64,000 bases of DNA, from assembly GCF_014284125.1 (NCBI RefSeq), contig NZ_JACOFX010000015.1:1-64000 (forward strand), written 5' to 3'. The position numbers and the translations under genes were made by a program. Shown one piece after another: positions 26,500 through 35,580 of the stretch; positions within the stretch are counted from its first letter, which is position 1, and every line of letters begins with the position of its first letter. The stretch comes from Undibacterium umbellatum (GTDB taxonomy: Bacteria; Pseudomonadota; Gammaproteobacteria; Burkholderiales; Burkholderiaceae_D). The notes under the pieces are model-generated. The model did not search any database. It was not told the origin of the DNA and saw nothing but the letters and a program-made list of their open reading frames with translations.

Positions 26500-27419
26500 A
26501 ACCGGTGGTGCTGCAAGCCCTCAGCCAAAAAATCAAACACTGTCCTGATACGTTTGCTGGACTTGAGTTCTCTGTGGGTGGTCAGCCATACAGGTAGAGA
26601 TGGTAAGTCTTGCTCGACCAGGATTTGTTCCAGGTCAGGACTTCGCTCTGCAAGCCAGCGCATGGTAATGCCTACACCCAGACCTTGCTGCAAGGCATGC
26701 CAGTTGACCAGGTAGTTATCGCAACGGAAATCAAAAAAGCTGCGGTCTATCTGTAAGCCTGCTGCACGAAAGCCGCTAATAAACTGTTCGGACTGATCCA
26801 GACCCAGCCAGCGAAATCTTTGCATCATTGCCAGCGAAGTGACCTGCTCATGTTCTGGCCGGCTGGGCAATTCCGCCAGATAATCTCTATGCGCATAGAT
26901 GGCTATGGGCCAGTCGGTCAGATGGCGGGCGATCAGGGCAGACTGGGCTGGCCTGACCATGCGTATGGCGATGTCGGCCTCGCGCTCCAGCAAATTACTG
27001 ATCTGGTTGCTGGCGACCAGTTCTATCTGGATTTCAGGATGCAGTTGCGCCAACTGGCGCAGCAGGGCTGGCAATACAAAGGCTGAAACCATTTCACTGG
27101 CGGTGATCCTGACAGTGCCGTGCATATCATGATTTTGCGTGGCTGCAGCCATACCGAGCGAGCGCGCCGCTGCCATCATGTAGCGCGCAGGTTCAACCAG
27201 GTTTTCACCCGTGGGTGTCAGCTTCAGGCCGCGGGCTACTCTTTCAAACAAGGCTGCCCCTAAACTGCTTTCCAGTTCGGCAATCTGGCGCGACAGGGTG
27301 GGCTGGCTCAGGCCCATGGCCTCTGCCGCACGGGTCAGTGAACCATGTTCGACCACGGCGACGAAACTGCGTATCAGGTTCCAATCGGTCTGGGAGGGGT
27401 CGAATGCGAGCTTGGACAT
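26496..27419 (-). CDS. LysR-family transcriptional regulator
   Basis: A 307-residue LysR regulator with helix-turn-helix at about 15-70 (FVAVVEHGSLTRAAEAMGLS, then TLSRQIAELE) and an effector-binding domain. It lies divergent from the flavin-reductase/NAT pair, which may be its targets (inference). A GTG at 27446 would add nine residues, but the ATG at 27419 has a GGAAA Shine-Dalgarno and I prefer it. Confidence 0.87.
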   Translation of the reverse strand: MSKLAFDPSQTDWNLIRSFVAVVEHGSLTRAAEAMGLSQPTLSRQIAELESSLGAALFERVARGLKLTPTGENLVEPARYMMAAARSLGMAAATQNHDMHGTVRITASEMVSAFVLPALLRQLAQLHPEIQIELVASNQISNLLEREADIAIRMVRPAQSALIARHLTDWPIAIYAHRDYLAELPSRPEHEQVTSLAMMQRFRWLGLDQSEQFISGFRAAGLQIDRSFFDFRCDNYLVNWHALQQGLGVGITMRWLAERSPDLEQILVEQDLPSLPVWLTTHRELKSSKRIRTVFDFLAEGLQHHRF

Positions 27420-27560
27420 GTTTTTCCAGTGGGTAAAGTAAGACACATTTCATTTCCGTAGATACCAAGCATTGTAATCTGCACAAGGCCATGCTGACCT
27501 GATCTGCAAGAAATGCCGTAGCGGAGTATATTCAGGTTTTCTAACTTGCTCATTGTATCC

Positions 27561-28076
27561 ATGTCTGAACTCAGCACCGTCATCATTGTTGGCAGTTCGA
27601 GAAGCAAAGGCAATACCTCTGAACTAGCACTTGCTGTTGCCAGCAAACTCCAGGCCAGCGTCATCGACCTGAATCAATACCAGATCGCCCCCTTTGATTA
27701 TGAATTCAAGAATCGGGACGATGACTTCCTGGCGTTGATGAAGCAGGTACTCAGCTTTGACCGCATCATACTGGCGACCCCCATGTATTGGTATGCCCCC
27801 AGCGCCATCATGAAGACTTTCATGGACAGAATTTCTGACTTGCTGAAGGTCGAGAAAGACCTGGGGCGGCAATTGCGTACCAAGAAGGCGGCGTTGTTGG
27901 GCACGGGTTCAGATGCCATACCTGCCACCTGTTTTGAGCAAGTGTTCCAGCTTACTTTTGATTATCTCGGCATGGCCTATCAGGGCATGCTGTATACAAG
28001 TTGTGAGGATGAATTTATCCATGGCGAGCATCTGCTTGCCATAGAGCGGTTTACGGAGGTCTTGAATGCTGAATGA
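27561..28076 (+). CDS. NAD(P)H-dependent FMN oxidoreductase (flavodoxin-like)
   Basis: A 171-residue flavodoxin-fold reductase. The FMN phosphate loop is GSSRSKGNTSELA near the N terminus, and TPMYWYAPSAIMKTFMDR is the second flavin-contact segment of the NADPH-dependent FMN reductase family. It probably reduces quinones, nitro- or azo-compounds or flavin. The TTG at 27546 is a less likely start than ATG 27561. It overlaps the following acetyltransferase gene by 11 bases, so the two are co-translated and may both serve aromatic xenobiotic metabolism. Confidence 0.85.
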   Translation: MSELSTVIIVGSSRSKGNTSELALAVASKLQASVIDLNQYQIAPFDYEFKNRDDDFLALMKQVLSFDRIILATPMYWYAPSAIMKTFMDRISDLLKVEKDLGRQLRTKKAALLGTGSDAIPATCFEQVFQLTFDYLGMAYQGMLYTSCEDEFIHGEHLLAIERFTEVLNAE

Positions 28077-28869
28077 AACGCAAATCGATGCCTATCTGCA
28101 CAGACTGGAATACAGTGGTCCACGCGCGGTGGATCTGGCGACACTTACGGCTTTGCATCAGGCACATCTGCAGCAGATTGCTTTTGAAAACCTCGATATC
28201 AGTCTGGGCACGAAACTGGATCTGTCGACGGATGCCTTGCTGGATAAATTACTGCGGCAGGGCCGTGGCGGTTTTTGCTATGAGCTGAACCAGGCTTTTG
28301 CGCTCTTGCTGGAAGCACTGGGATTTACCGTCAGCCGCTTGTCGGCGCGCGTACATAATGGCAAGGACTTTGGGCCAGACTTTGACCATATGTTGTTGCT
28401 GGTAGATGTGGATGGAAAAGACTATCTGGCCGATGTGGGTTTTGGTGATTGCTTCCGTAGCCCTCTGCAATTAGGAGGAGATGGTGTGCATGAATTCGGT
28501 CTGCATTATTATCTGCTTGCAGATGGTGAGCAGCATTATGTGCTCATGCAGGGCAAGGATGGTGGTACAGGGCATGCGCAATATCGATTCAGTTTGCAAG
28601 CTCATGCGATAGAAGATTTTTTTGAAATGTGTGAGTATCAGCAGACGTCGCCTTTATCGCATTTTACGCAGAAGTCGATTTGTTCTATCGCGACTGTCGC
28701 GGGGCGTGTCAGTATGTCGAATAACAAGTGCATAGTCACTGATAGAGACGGGCGGCATGTGCATACTATACATGGTGAAGGTGAATACAGGGCCTTGTTG
28801 CTGAAGTATTTTGGAATGCGCTTGGCGGGGGATGTGGATGTTGGCAAGCTATTTTTGAGGCATGTTTAG
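28066..28869 (+). CDS. nat: Arylamine N-acetyltransferase
   Basis: A 267-residue NAT enzyme of standard length. The catalytic triad is visible: C71 in GRGGFCYELN, H108 in PDFDHMLLL and D123 in YLADVGFGD. It moves acetyl from acetyl-CoA to arylamines, hydrazines or related compounds by a ping-pong mechanism. It overlaps the FMN oxidoreductase gene by 11 bases; together they could reduce nitro/azo compounds and acetylate the resulting amines (inference). Confidence 0.95.
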   Translation: MLNETQIDAYLHRLEYSGPRAVDLATLTALHQAHLQQIAFENLDISLGTKLDLSTDALLDKLLRQGRGGFCYELNQAFALLLEALGFTVSRLSARVHNGKDFGPDFDHMLLLVDVDGKDYLADVGFGDCFRSPLQLGGDGVHEFGLHYYLLADGEQHYVLMQGKDGGTGHAQYRFSLQAHAIEDFFEMCEYQQTSPLSHFTQKSICSIATVAGRVSMSNNKCIVTDRDGRHVHTIHGEGEYRALLLKYFGMRLAGDVDVGKLFLRHV

Positions 28870-29030
28870 GACGTAACTTTCTTCAAACTTTTACAGACTC
28901 ATTAACGTCATTCCTGCGAGCTTTCGGCAGGACTCTAGTGGTGTTCGTGGCAAACTATCGAGTGACTTAGTTTCAGACTTATTGTGTTTTATGCGTCTGT
29001 GCAGTTAAATACCTAAACACGTAATTTAAG
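28870..29030. other. Intergenic region after nat
   Basis: No gene is supported. It contains a CGTCATTCCTGCGAG segment resembling short dispersed repeats common in beta-proteobacteria, but no clear terminator. Confidence 0.3.
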
Positions 29031-29228
29031 ATTGCCGGCCGGTGGTAGACCGGCGGCTACACACCTTTTTGCTTCGCCAAAAAGGTGCGCCAAAAAGGCG
29101 ACCCAGGCGTCGCTGCCCCCTAAAGGGGGGCCCCTTTGCTGCAAGTCAAAAAATGGGAAAGTCCGAAAACTCGCTTCGCTCAAACATCGACCTTTCTTTT
29201 TCCATTTTCTGCCTTGCAGCAAAGGCAT
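29031..29228. repeat. Multi-stem intergenic repeat element
   Basis: The region is almost wholly palindromic. A GCCGGCC/CCGGCGGC palindrome is followed by a CACCTTTTTG...CAAAAAGGTG hairpin near 29061-29086 and a CCCCC/GGGGG stem. A long outer stem pairs 29133-29145 with 29213-29225 around a nested AAAATGGGAAAG...CTTTTTCCATTTT pair. Short overlapping frames on both strands here look like by-products. Similar segments recur between genes in Burkholderiales from memory; copy number in this genome is unknown. It lies between the nat and dbpA 3' ends and could act as a bidirectional terminator. Confidence 0.65.
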
Positions 29229-29342
29229 CGACACATGGGAACTGCGGGAAGTCAAAATCAACTGCAACTGCAACCCCCAAAGTCAAAACCTACCCTACAG
29301 CACCATCAATCCGTCTGCTGTTGATATTCCATGATGTCACTA

Positions 29343-30728
29343 TCAATCAATAATCCGCATCCTGAATTGCCTGCCCTTGATGTTGGTACGGCTCAGTCTG
29401 TCCACGGTCTTTTCTGCAACTTGTCTGTCTATGGCGACGTAGGTGACGAATTCCGAGACATTGATTTTGCCTACCTGTTCTTTCTTCAAACCCAGGTCAG
29501 CAGTCAGTGCGCCGAGTAAATCACCGGGGCGGAGTTTGTCTTTTTTGCCGCCCATGATACAAATGGTCATCATCGGGGCTTGCAAGTCTCTTTCCGGGCC
29601 GGCTTCAAGTGCGTGTATGTCGCCCCAGTGGGCTGGCTCGCCCTGATATTCTTCGATGAGTTTCACCCACTTTTTTTCGCCGGGTGTGGCCAGGCTGAGT
29701 GCCAGGCCTTTTTCGCCAGCGCGGCCAGTGCGGCCTATGCGGTGGATGTGGACTTCGGTGTCTTTCGAGACATCGACATTGATGACAGCACCCAGGGTTT
29801 GTATGTCCAGGCCGCGGGCGGCGACGTCGGTGGCGACGAGGACGGAGCAACTTTGGTTGGCAAAGCGTATCAAGACTTCATCGCGGTCGCGCTGTTCGAG
29901 GTCGCCATGCAGGGCCAGGGCGCTGATGCCCTGGGCGTGCAATTCTTCTGTCAGTTCGCGGCAGTGAATCTTGGTGTTGCAAAAGGCAATGGTGGATGTG
30001 GGCTGGTAGTGATGCAGCAGAGTAGCGACGGCAATATTGCGTCCTTCTGGTGTCACCAGGTAAAACAATTGCTCTATGTGATTGGCTGCATGCTGGGATT
30101 CAACCTTGATCTCAACCGGGTCGCGCAGCAGTTGCTCGCTGGCCTGGCGGATATCATCCGGGTAGGTGGCCGAGAACAGCAGGGTTTGCCTGCGCGTTGG
30201 TGTGGCGGCGACAATGTCGTAGATATCATCGTAAAAGCCCATGTCGACCATGCGGTCGGCTTCATCCAGCACCAGGGTTTGTACGGTTTTCAGGTTGATC
30301 GTGTTACGGCTGATATGGTCGATCAGGCGGCCAGGCGTACCAACTACGATATGTGCTCCATATTCGAGTGAAGCAATCTGTGGGCGCATGGGGGTGCCAC
30401 CGCACAGAGTGACAACCTTGACGTTCGGCATGGTTCTGGCCAGACGGCGCAATTCATTGGCGACCTGATCCGCCAGCTCACGGGTAGGGCAAATCACCAG
30501 GCCCTGCACTGCAAAGTAAGTGGGATTGAGCTTGGCTAGTATGCCTATGCCAAAGGCCGCAGTCTTGCCGCTACCGGTCTTGGCCTGCGCGATCAGATCT
30601 TGCTGTTGCAGGATGATGGGCAGGCTGGCTGCCTGTATCGCCGTCATTTCCTTGTAGCCCAGGCTGTCCAGATTGGCAAGCATGGGCGCGGATAGCGGCA
30701 GGGTATTGAAGGCGGTGGATTCTGACAT
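29343..30728 (-). CDS. dbpA: ATP-dependent RNA helicase DbpA
   Basis: A 461-residue DEAD-box helicase. It has a Q motif (EMTAIQAASLP), Walker A AKTGSGKT (49-56), VLDEADRM, SATYP and HRIGRTGRAG. The C-terminal 75 residues (about 385-461) form the DbpA RNA-binding domain with GGKKDKLRPGDLLGAL and GRQFRMRI, which binds hairpin 92 of 23S rRNA. Its role is late assembly of the 50S ribosomal subunit. It is a single gene, facing the repeat element at its 3' end. Confidence 0.95.
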   Translation of the reverse strand: MSESTAFNTLPLSAPMLANLDSLGYKEMTAIQAASLPIILQQQDLIAQAKTGSGKTAAFGIGILAKLNPTYFAVQGLVICPTRELADQVANELRRLARTMPNVKVVTLCGGTPMRPQIASLEYGAHIVVGTPGRLIDHISRNTINLKTVQTLVLDEADRMVDMGFYDDIYDIVAATPTRRQTLLFSATYPDDIRQASEQLLRDPVEIKVESQHAANHIEQLFYLVTPEGRNIAVATLLHHYQPTSTIAFCNTKIHCRELTEELHAQGISALALHGDLEQRDRDEVLIRFANQSCSVLVATDVAARGLDIQTLGAVINVDVSKDTEVHIHRIGRTGRAGEKGLALSLATPGEKKWVKLIEEYQGEPAHWGDIHALEAGPERDLQAPMMTICIMGGKKDKLRPGDLLGALTADLGLKKEQVGKINVSEFVTYVAIDRQVAEKTVDRLSRTNIKGRQFRMRIID

Positions 30729-30863
30729 GGGGTGTATTTTTGTATGATGATGGCGACAACAGGCTGCTTAGTTTCTGAGCAGCCTGGCGGATATGTCGTC
30801 ATTGTAGGGTAAGCTGCCGCCAGCGTGGCGTGCTTTGGTGCAGGAAAGACTGAAACCAGGTAT

Positions 30864-32507
30864 TTATGCAGGCCAGACCAGATATTCAATGCCATTTTGT
30901 ATAGAACCTATGACCAGAGCCTGGTTTTCGGCACTTTCGCAGAAGCTGGCGAGTGCGCCGGCAGCAGTGATTTTATTGGTATTGAGCTGGTCCAGCCAAT
31001 AGTTGAAGCCAGCTTGATCCGGGGTGCGGTGCAAGACGTTTTGATAAAAATTGGTCACCAGCACGGTATTTGTTGGTTTGGTGCCATACAGTTTCTGGAA
31101 CTCAGGTGACAACATGAAGCCAGCGGCAACCGTTGTCAGGCTGGAGCCCTGATCCATGTCATTGATCCAGTAGCCCAGTCCTTTCAAGTCTGGCTTGCGG
31201 TCAAAAGCCGCCTGGTACAGGCGATAAGCCTGCCCTGCTATCCCATTGATATCCAGAGCGATGTTTTCGTCTGTGAAATGCAGGCGTTCTACATTGATCA
31301 GGGTATCTGTGCCTTCGGTACCACTCCTGGCGGCGACGACGGCAGTGCCGCTTTTGACGCTGACGCTGTAATTTGTGTGCAGGCCGTTATAGATGGCGGT
31401 ATCAAGGCCCAGATCTCCATCGATCGCATCATTGCCGCCATTGCCGGTAAAGCTATTATTGAGCTTGTTGCCATACAAAGTGTCACTGCCGGCACCCCCG
31501 ATGGCATTCTCTATGTAGGCTCCATAAGCGATACCGAGATTACCCCGGCCATCATAGGTAGGCACGGTGCCACCGGCATAGCCAGGTGGATTTGGCGCTG
31601 AGACCATGCGGATATCAGAATAAGCACCAGGGGTAAGGTCTATCATACAGCCGAGGGTAAAATTGGCGACAGAAATCGTATCATTGCCACCGGCATCCCA
31701 GATGGCCTTTAAAAAGGGCGTATTTGGGTCAAATGTGTAGACGTCATTGCCAGTTCTATAGGTTTTATTGACACCATAAACATATTGCATGGCAGCGATA
31801 TCCAGCACCATGGGTGTTTCCGGCACGATACTTTTAAAGATGAATATCGGCTTTCCAGACGTATCGTAGGTAATGGTTCTGAACAAGTCATTGCTCTGTT
31901 CAGTGTAAGACATTATGGAATATTGCGCCGTATCGTAAGTCGAGGGCATTCTCACATCACCCTCGAAAGTATGCTTGAGCCCAAGCGCATGTCCAATTTC
32001 ATGGATCAATGCTGAATAATTGAAGGAACCTGCATTCCAGTTGGTATTGGCTTTATTGCCATTGCCAGAAAGCCAGATGTCGCCGCCAGAAGGGCTGACA
32101 CTGCTAGGTCTGTAGGCCCAGCCCCAGGCTTTACCTCCAGTTGAGGTGGTGTCTGCTATCGAAGTCCAGCCCACCCGTATAGTCCCCGCGCTGCTGCTAT
32201 TGTCTGCAACCTGGATAAACTGCAGGTCGGCAACATTGGCCCATGACTGCAAGGCAGCCTTAGTCGCATTTTGCTGTTCCGTACTCAGGGCATAGTGGGT
32301 TCCCGCAGTGGGTTCATTCTCTGAGGTGTAATCGCTGGACTTGTTACGGCCATAAAAATACGAATCCCCATTTGTCCATGGAAAACTGTAAGTAACAACA
32401 GCCTCGTTCAGCCCTCCCCATTTAATGCCATGCAGCAGGGCGTCTATCAGGGTGACGCCTGAGATATTGAAAACGGTAACTTGACCTGCATCGCTGGGTA
32501 ATGGCAT
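30864..32507 (-). CDS. Secreted M10 (serralysin-like) metalloprotease with DUF4214 tail
   Basis: A 547-residue protease. The catalytic domain (about 30-260) has HEIGHALGLKH (169-179) and the Met-turn SIMSYTE (M199). A single RTX-like patch follows (GNGGNDAIDGDLGLDTAIYN). The C-terminal about 120 residues contain DUF4214 repeats (AYRLYQAAFDRKP and LHRTPDQAGFNYW) ending EYLVWPA. There is no N-terminal signal peptide, so export by a type I system through the C terminus is likely. The tail is nearly the same as that of the protease at 55966-57513, although the catalytic halves differ. No Shine-Dalgarno stands out. Confidence 0.88.
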   Translation of the reverse strand: MPLPSDAGQVTVFNISGVTLIDALLHGIKWGGLNEAVVTYSFPWTNGDSYFYGRNKSSDYTSENEPTAGTHYALSTEQQNATKAALQSWANVADLQFIQVADNSSSAGTIRVGWTSIADTTSTGGKAWGWAYRPSSVSPSGGDIWLSGNGNKANTNWNAGSFNYSALIHEIGHALGLKHTFEGDVRMPSTYDTAQYSIMSYTEQSNDLFRTITYDTSGKPIFIFKSIVPETPMVLDIAAMQYVYGVNKTYRTGNDVYTFDPNTPFLKAIWDAGGNDTISVANFTLGCMIDLTPGAYSDIRMVSAPNPPGYAGGTVPTYDGRGNLGIAYGAYIENAIGGAGSDTLYGNKLNNSFTGNGGNDAIDGDLGLDTAIYNGLHTNYSVSVKSGTAVVAARSGTEGTDTLINVERLHFTDENIALDINGIAGQAYRLYQAAFDRKPDLKGLGYWINDMDQGSSLTTVAAGFMLSPEFQKLYGTKPTNTVLVTNFYQNVLHRTPDQAGFNYWLDQLNTNKITAAGALASFCESAENQALVIGSIQNGIEYLVWPA

Positions 32508-32687
32508 AAGAATGATCGTAAGTAAGACTGATAAGCTCCAGTATAGCCAATTAATGCCTGAGAAACAGCAAACACGAGAACCAGAGGTGCTTGGTTGTTG
32601 CTATATGGGCAATGATTTACTGGCAAATAAGGAGTGGCAAATATGCGCCAGGCAAATTAAGCTGTGAGTCTCTACAGGAGAAATACC

Positions 32688-33209
32688 ATGATCATCGCCA
32701 TCATTGTGCTTTTGCTTGCTGCTTTCTTGCTATATGTTGCTGCACTGCCTGATCAGTTTCGAGTTGAGCGTTCCCTGGCATTGCGGGCTACACCTGAACA
32801 GATTTTTCCATTGATCAATGACTTTCACGAATGGGAAGCCTGGTCATCCTGGGAAAAGATCGATCCGGCAGTAAGGCGCACTTATGACGGCCCCGCGCAG
32901 GGTAAGGGGGCAGTGTATGCATGGAATGGCAATAAGCAACTTGGTGAAGGCAGGATGGAAATCCTTGAAATCCAGCCCTTTAGCTGTTTACGCATACAAA
33001 TCAATTTCTACAAGCCTTTTGCAGCACAAAACATCATCGAATTCCGTCTCGAAGACAAGGGGGCGACAACTATAATCAGTCAAGCCATGATCGGTCCCTG
33101 CAATTTCATGTCCAAATTAATGAGCCTGTTTTTCAGCATGGATAAGATGGTCGGTACAAAGTTCGATGAGGGCTTGCTCAGTCTGAAAAACATCGTCGAG
33201 AAATCCTGA
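32688..33209 (+). CDS. Membrane-anchored SRPBCC-family protein
   Basis: A 173-residue protein. One N-terminal membrane helix (about 2-20) precedes a START/polyketide-cyclase-like SRPBCC domain with RSLALRATPEQIFPLINDF and then WSSWEKIDPAVRR. Such domains bind hydrophobic ligands; the ligand is unknown. A GTG at 32664 opens the frame, but ATG 32688 follows AGGAGA at proper spacing. It precedes an acyltransferase gene by 12 bases. Confidence 0.8.
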   Translation: MIIAIIVLLLAAFLLYVAALPDQFRVERSLALRATPEQIFPLINDFHEWEAWSSWEKIDPAVRRTYDGPAQGKGAVYAWNGNKQLGEGRMEILEIQPFSCLRIQINFYKPFAAQNIIEFRLEDKGATTIISQAMIGPCNFMSKLMSLFFSMDKMVGTKFDEGLLSLKNIVEKS

Positions 33210-33221
33210 ATCTTTTTGAAT

Positions 33222-34322
33222 ATGCGACAAATGAAGTATCTGGCTGACTTTAGCCAAAGCAGAGATAATAATTTCAACCTGATACGCCTGCTGGCAGCGC
33301 TGGCAGTATTGTTTGGACACAGCTATGCCTTGCTGCGCCAACCCGAACCCTTGGGGGCCAGCCTGGGCATGAGCATAGGCAGTATTGCGGTTGACCTGTT
33401 TTTTGTCACCAGCGGTTACCTGGTGACAGGTAGCCTCATTACACGGCAGAAATTGCCTGATTATTTCCTGGCGCGTGTAATGAGAATATTTCCTGGTTTG
33501 ATCTGCATGGTGTTATTGAGCGTGTTTGCGCTCGGTGCGGTATTCACTTCTTTGCCTGCGACCAGTTATTTTTCCAGTTCTGCTACCTATCAATATCTGT
33601 TCAAGTGTGCAAGCATCGTCACAGGTATTTGGTACACCCTGCCCGGCTTGTTTGAGCACAATCCCTACCCTGCTGCTGTCAATGGCTCGCTCTGGACTTT
33701 ACTCTATGAACTGGTCATGTATGCCTTGCTGGCGGTATTTTGGGGCTTGCATGCCTATGTCTGGAAGCGCTACAGACACTGGTTAGCGCGCGTGCTTGTG
33801 CTGGCTTTTTCTGCATTAGCGATCTACGTCGTGCGTCATCATTATCTACTGAACATGGCTGAATTTGACCGGATGTTCTTTATGTTTTTTTCCGGTGCCG
33901 CGTATTTTCTTTTGCGTAAACATATACAGCTGAAGCATGGATTTGCCATAGGCACCATGCTTGCACTCGTCCTCAGTCACTATATCAATCCGCAAGTATT
34001 CACCCTGGCCTATTATCTGAGCCTGCCCTATCTTTTATTGTATCTTGCTTATATACCGGCAGGCAGACTGCGCATGTATAACCGAGTCGGTGATTACTCT
34101 TATGGCGTGTATATCTATGCCTTCCCCATACAGCAAGCCCTGTTATCCCTTGCGCCACAGATGCCAGTCGTGATACTGACAGTTTTTGCGACAGCGTTTA
34201 CCATGATTTTTTCCATTAGCTCATGGCATGTCATAGAAGAACCTGCAATGCGTGCCAGGCTATGGCTGACAAGACGATGGAAACCACAGCAGACGAATCT
34301 GGATGCATTGTCGAAAGGATGA
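33222..34322 (+). CDS. Acyltransferase family 3 (OafA-like) membrane protein
   Basis: A 366-residue membrane protein of the acyltransferase-3 family: NNFNLIRLLAALAVLFGHSY near the N terminus carries the invariant His, VDLFFVTSGYLVTGSL is the second signature, and about ten membrane helices follow. Such enzymes put acetyl or other acyl groups on lipopolysaccharide, exopolysaccharide or peptidoglycan. The start is uncertain (TTG 33216, ATG 33222 or ATG 33231; no strong ribosome site). It is followed after 3 bases by a small membrane protein gene. Confidence 0.88.
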   Translation: MRQMKYLADFSQSRDNNFNLIRLLAALAVLFGHSYALLRQPEPLGASLGMSIGSIAVDLFFVTSGYLVTGSLITRQKLPDYFLARVMRIFPGLICMVLLSVFALGAVFTSLPATSYFSSSATYQYLFKCASIVTGIWYTLPGLFEHNPYPAAVNGSLWTLLYELVMYALLAVFWGLHAYVWKRYRHWLARVLVLAFSALAIYVVRHHYLLNMAEFDRMFFMFFSGAAYFLLRKHIQLKHGFAIGTMLALVLSHYINPQVFTLAYYLSLPYLLLYLAYIPAGRLRMYNRVGDYSYGVYIYAFPIQQALLSLAPQMPVVILTVFATAFTMIFSISSWHVIEEPAMRARLWLTRRWKPQQTNLDALSKG

Positions 34323-34325
34323 AAA

Positions 34326-34616
34326 ATGGCAAGACAGCGAAAAATGTTTACCTGGCTATGTCAGCATAGTCTTGTCAGCTTTCTTTTACTGACGCTGAGT
34401 TTTGTGGTGTTTGGCAAGCTGTCTTTTGATATCGTCCACCTGTTCAGTGCAAATGCAGAATACTTGCTCGACAATGGCTGGGCAGGCATGGTCGATGGCG
34501 GCTTGCAACAATTGCTGGAACTGATACTTTCAGCCTGTGCTGCCATGGCTGCCTATATGCTATTCAAACTGTGTGAACAGGCCTTGCTGGAACGCATGCG
34601 GCACCAACATGACTGA
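34326..34616 (+). CDS. Small hypothetical membrane protein
   Basis: A 96-residue protein with two membrane helices (about 12-34 and 58-82) and a charged C terminus. It starts 3 bases after the acyltransferase stop with AGGATG as ribosome site, so it is co-translated and may be an accessory of the acyltransferase. I recognise no family. Confidence 0.65.
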   Translation: MARQRKMFTWLCQHSLVSFLLLTLSFVVFGKLSFDIVHLFSANAEYLLDNGWAGMVDGGLQQLLELILSACAAMAAYMLFKLCEQALLERMRHQHD

Positions 34617-34648
34617 GCACAGCGGAACAATACTGAGCAAGAACTATC

Positions 34649-35578
34649 ATGCGGAATGACGCAAGACTGTTTATTCTGCAGCCTGCCAGGGAGAAATCAT
34701 TGAGCAAGTCCTGCTATCAAACGCGTATGCTAAGGGTGCTGCAATACATCGATACACATCTGGATGAAGACTTGACGCTTGATTGTTTAAGTGAAGTTGC
34801 TGCTTTCTCAAAATTTCATTTCCACAGACAGTTTTCTGAATACTTTGGTGTCGCGGCATTTCGCTATGTGCAGCTATTGAAACTCAGGAAGGCCATGTAT
34901 GAACTGGCTTTTCGTCACCATAAGCAGGTCATCAATATTGCCCTGGATAATGGCTATGAAAGCAGCGAAGCTTTTTCACGCGCTTTTAAAAAAAGCCTGG
35001 GTCTAAGTCCGGCACAATTCAGGAAACAGCCTCAGTGGGACAACTGGCAGAACAGCAATCTGACCATCAACCATTGGAGAGAACAGTATATGCCCATGAC
35101 ATATCAAAACAGCGATGTACGCTTCGTTAATTTTCCGGAAACCCGTATCGCCGTGCTGGAACATCGCGGTGCCCCCGGTTTGCTGCCCAACAGCATTCTG
35201 CGTTTCATAACCTGGCGCAAGCTCAACAAACTGCCACCCAGCGTCAGTGCGACTTTTAATCTCATCTATGACGATCCTGAGCAAACGCCCGCAGCCGATT
35301 TTCGTTTTGATCTCGCGGCCGCAGTCACTGCGCCAGTGGCAGAGAATGAATATGGGATCGTCAACAAAATTATTCCAGCCGGGGAGTGCGCTGTGTTGCG
35401 ACACACTGGCAGCGATGCGCAACTGGCTGGCGCTGTGCGCTTTTTGTATAGCAGCTGGCTGCCGCAAAGCCAGCGTAGTCTGCGTGACTTCCCCTTGTTT
35501 TTTCAGCGCATCAGTATTTTCCCAGATGTGCCTGAACATCAGATGGTGACCGATATATTCTTATCTCTGCAAGAATAA
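34649..35578 (+). CDS. AraC-family regulator with GyrI-like effector domain
   Basis: A 309-residue regulator. The AraC DNA-binding domain is N-terminal (about 24-130: two helix-turn-helix units, with FSKFHFHRQFSEYFG and the signature ending in AFSRAFKKSLGLSPAQFRK). A GyrI/SbmC-like small-molecule-binding domain follows (about 150-305, from RFVNFPETRIAVLEHRG). This order is that of Rob/SoxS-like drug-responsive activators. It ends 2 bases from the stop of the converging flavoprotein gene. Confidence 0.9.
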   Translation: MRNDARLFILQPAREKSLSKSCYQTRMLRVLQYIDTHLDEDLTLDCLSEVAAFSKFHFHRQFSEYFGVAAFRYVQLLKLRKAMYELAFRHHKQVINIALDNGYESSEAFSRAFKKSLGLSPAQFRKQPQWDNWQNSNLTINHWREQYMPMTYQNSDVRFVNFPETRIAVLEHRGAPGLLPNSILRFITWRKLNKLPPSVSATFNLIYDDPEQTPAADFRFDLAAAVTAPVAENEYGIVNKIIPAGECAVLRHTGSDAQLAGAVRFLYSSWLPQSQRSLRDFPLFFQRISIFPDVPEHQMVTDIFLSLQE

Positions 35579-35580
35579 AT

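Noticed and set aside
29013..29353. Small frames on both strands in the nat-dbpA gap
   Set aside because: They are translations of the palindromic repeat element and have no ribosome sites.
29580..30371. 263-codon plus-strand frame antisense to dbpA
   Set aside because: It mirrors codon use of dbpA; no ribosome site or recognisable domain.
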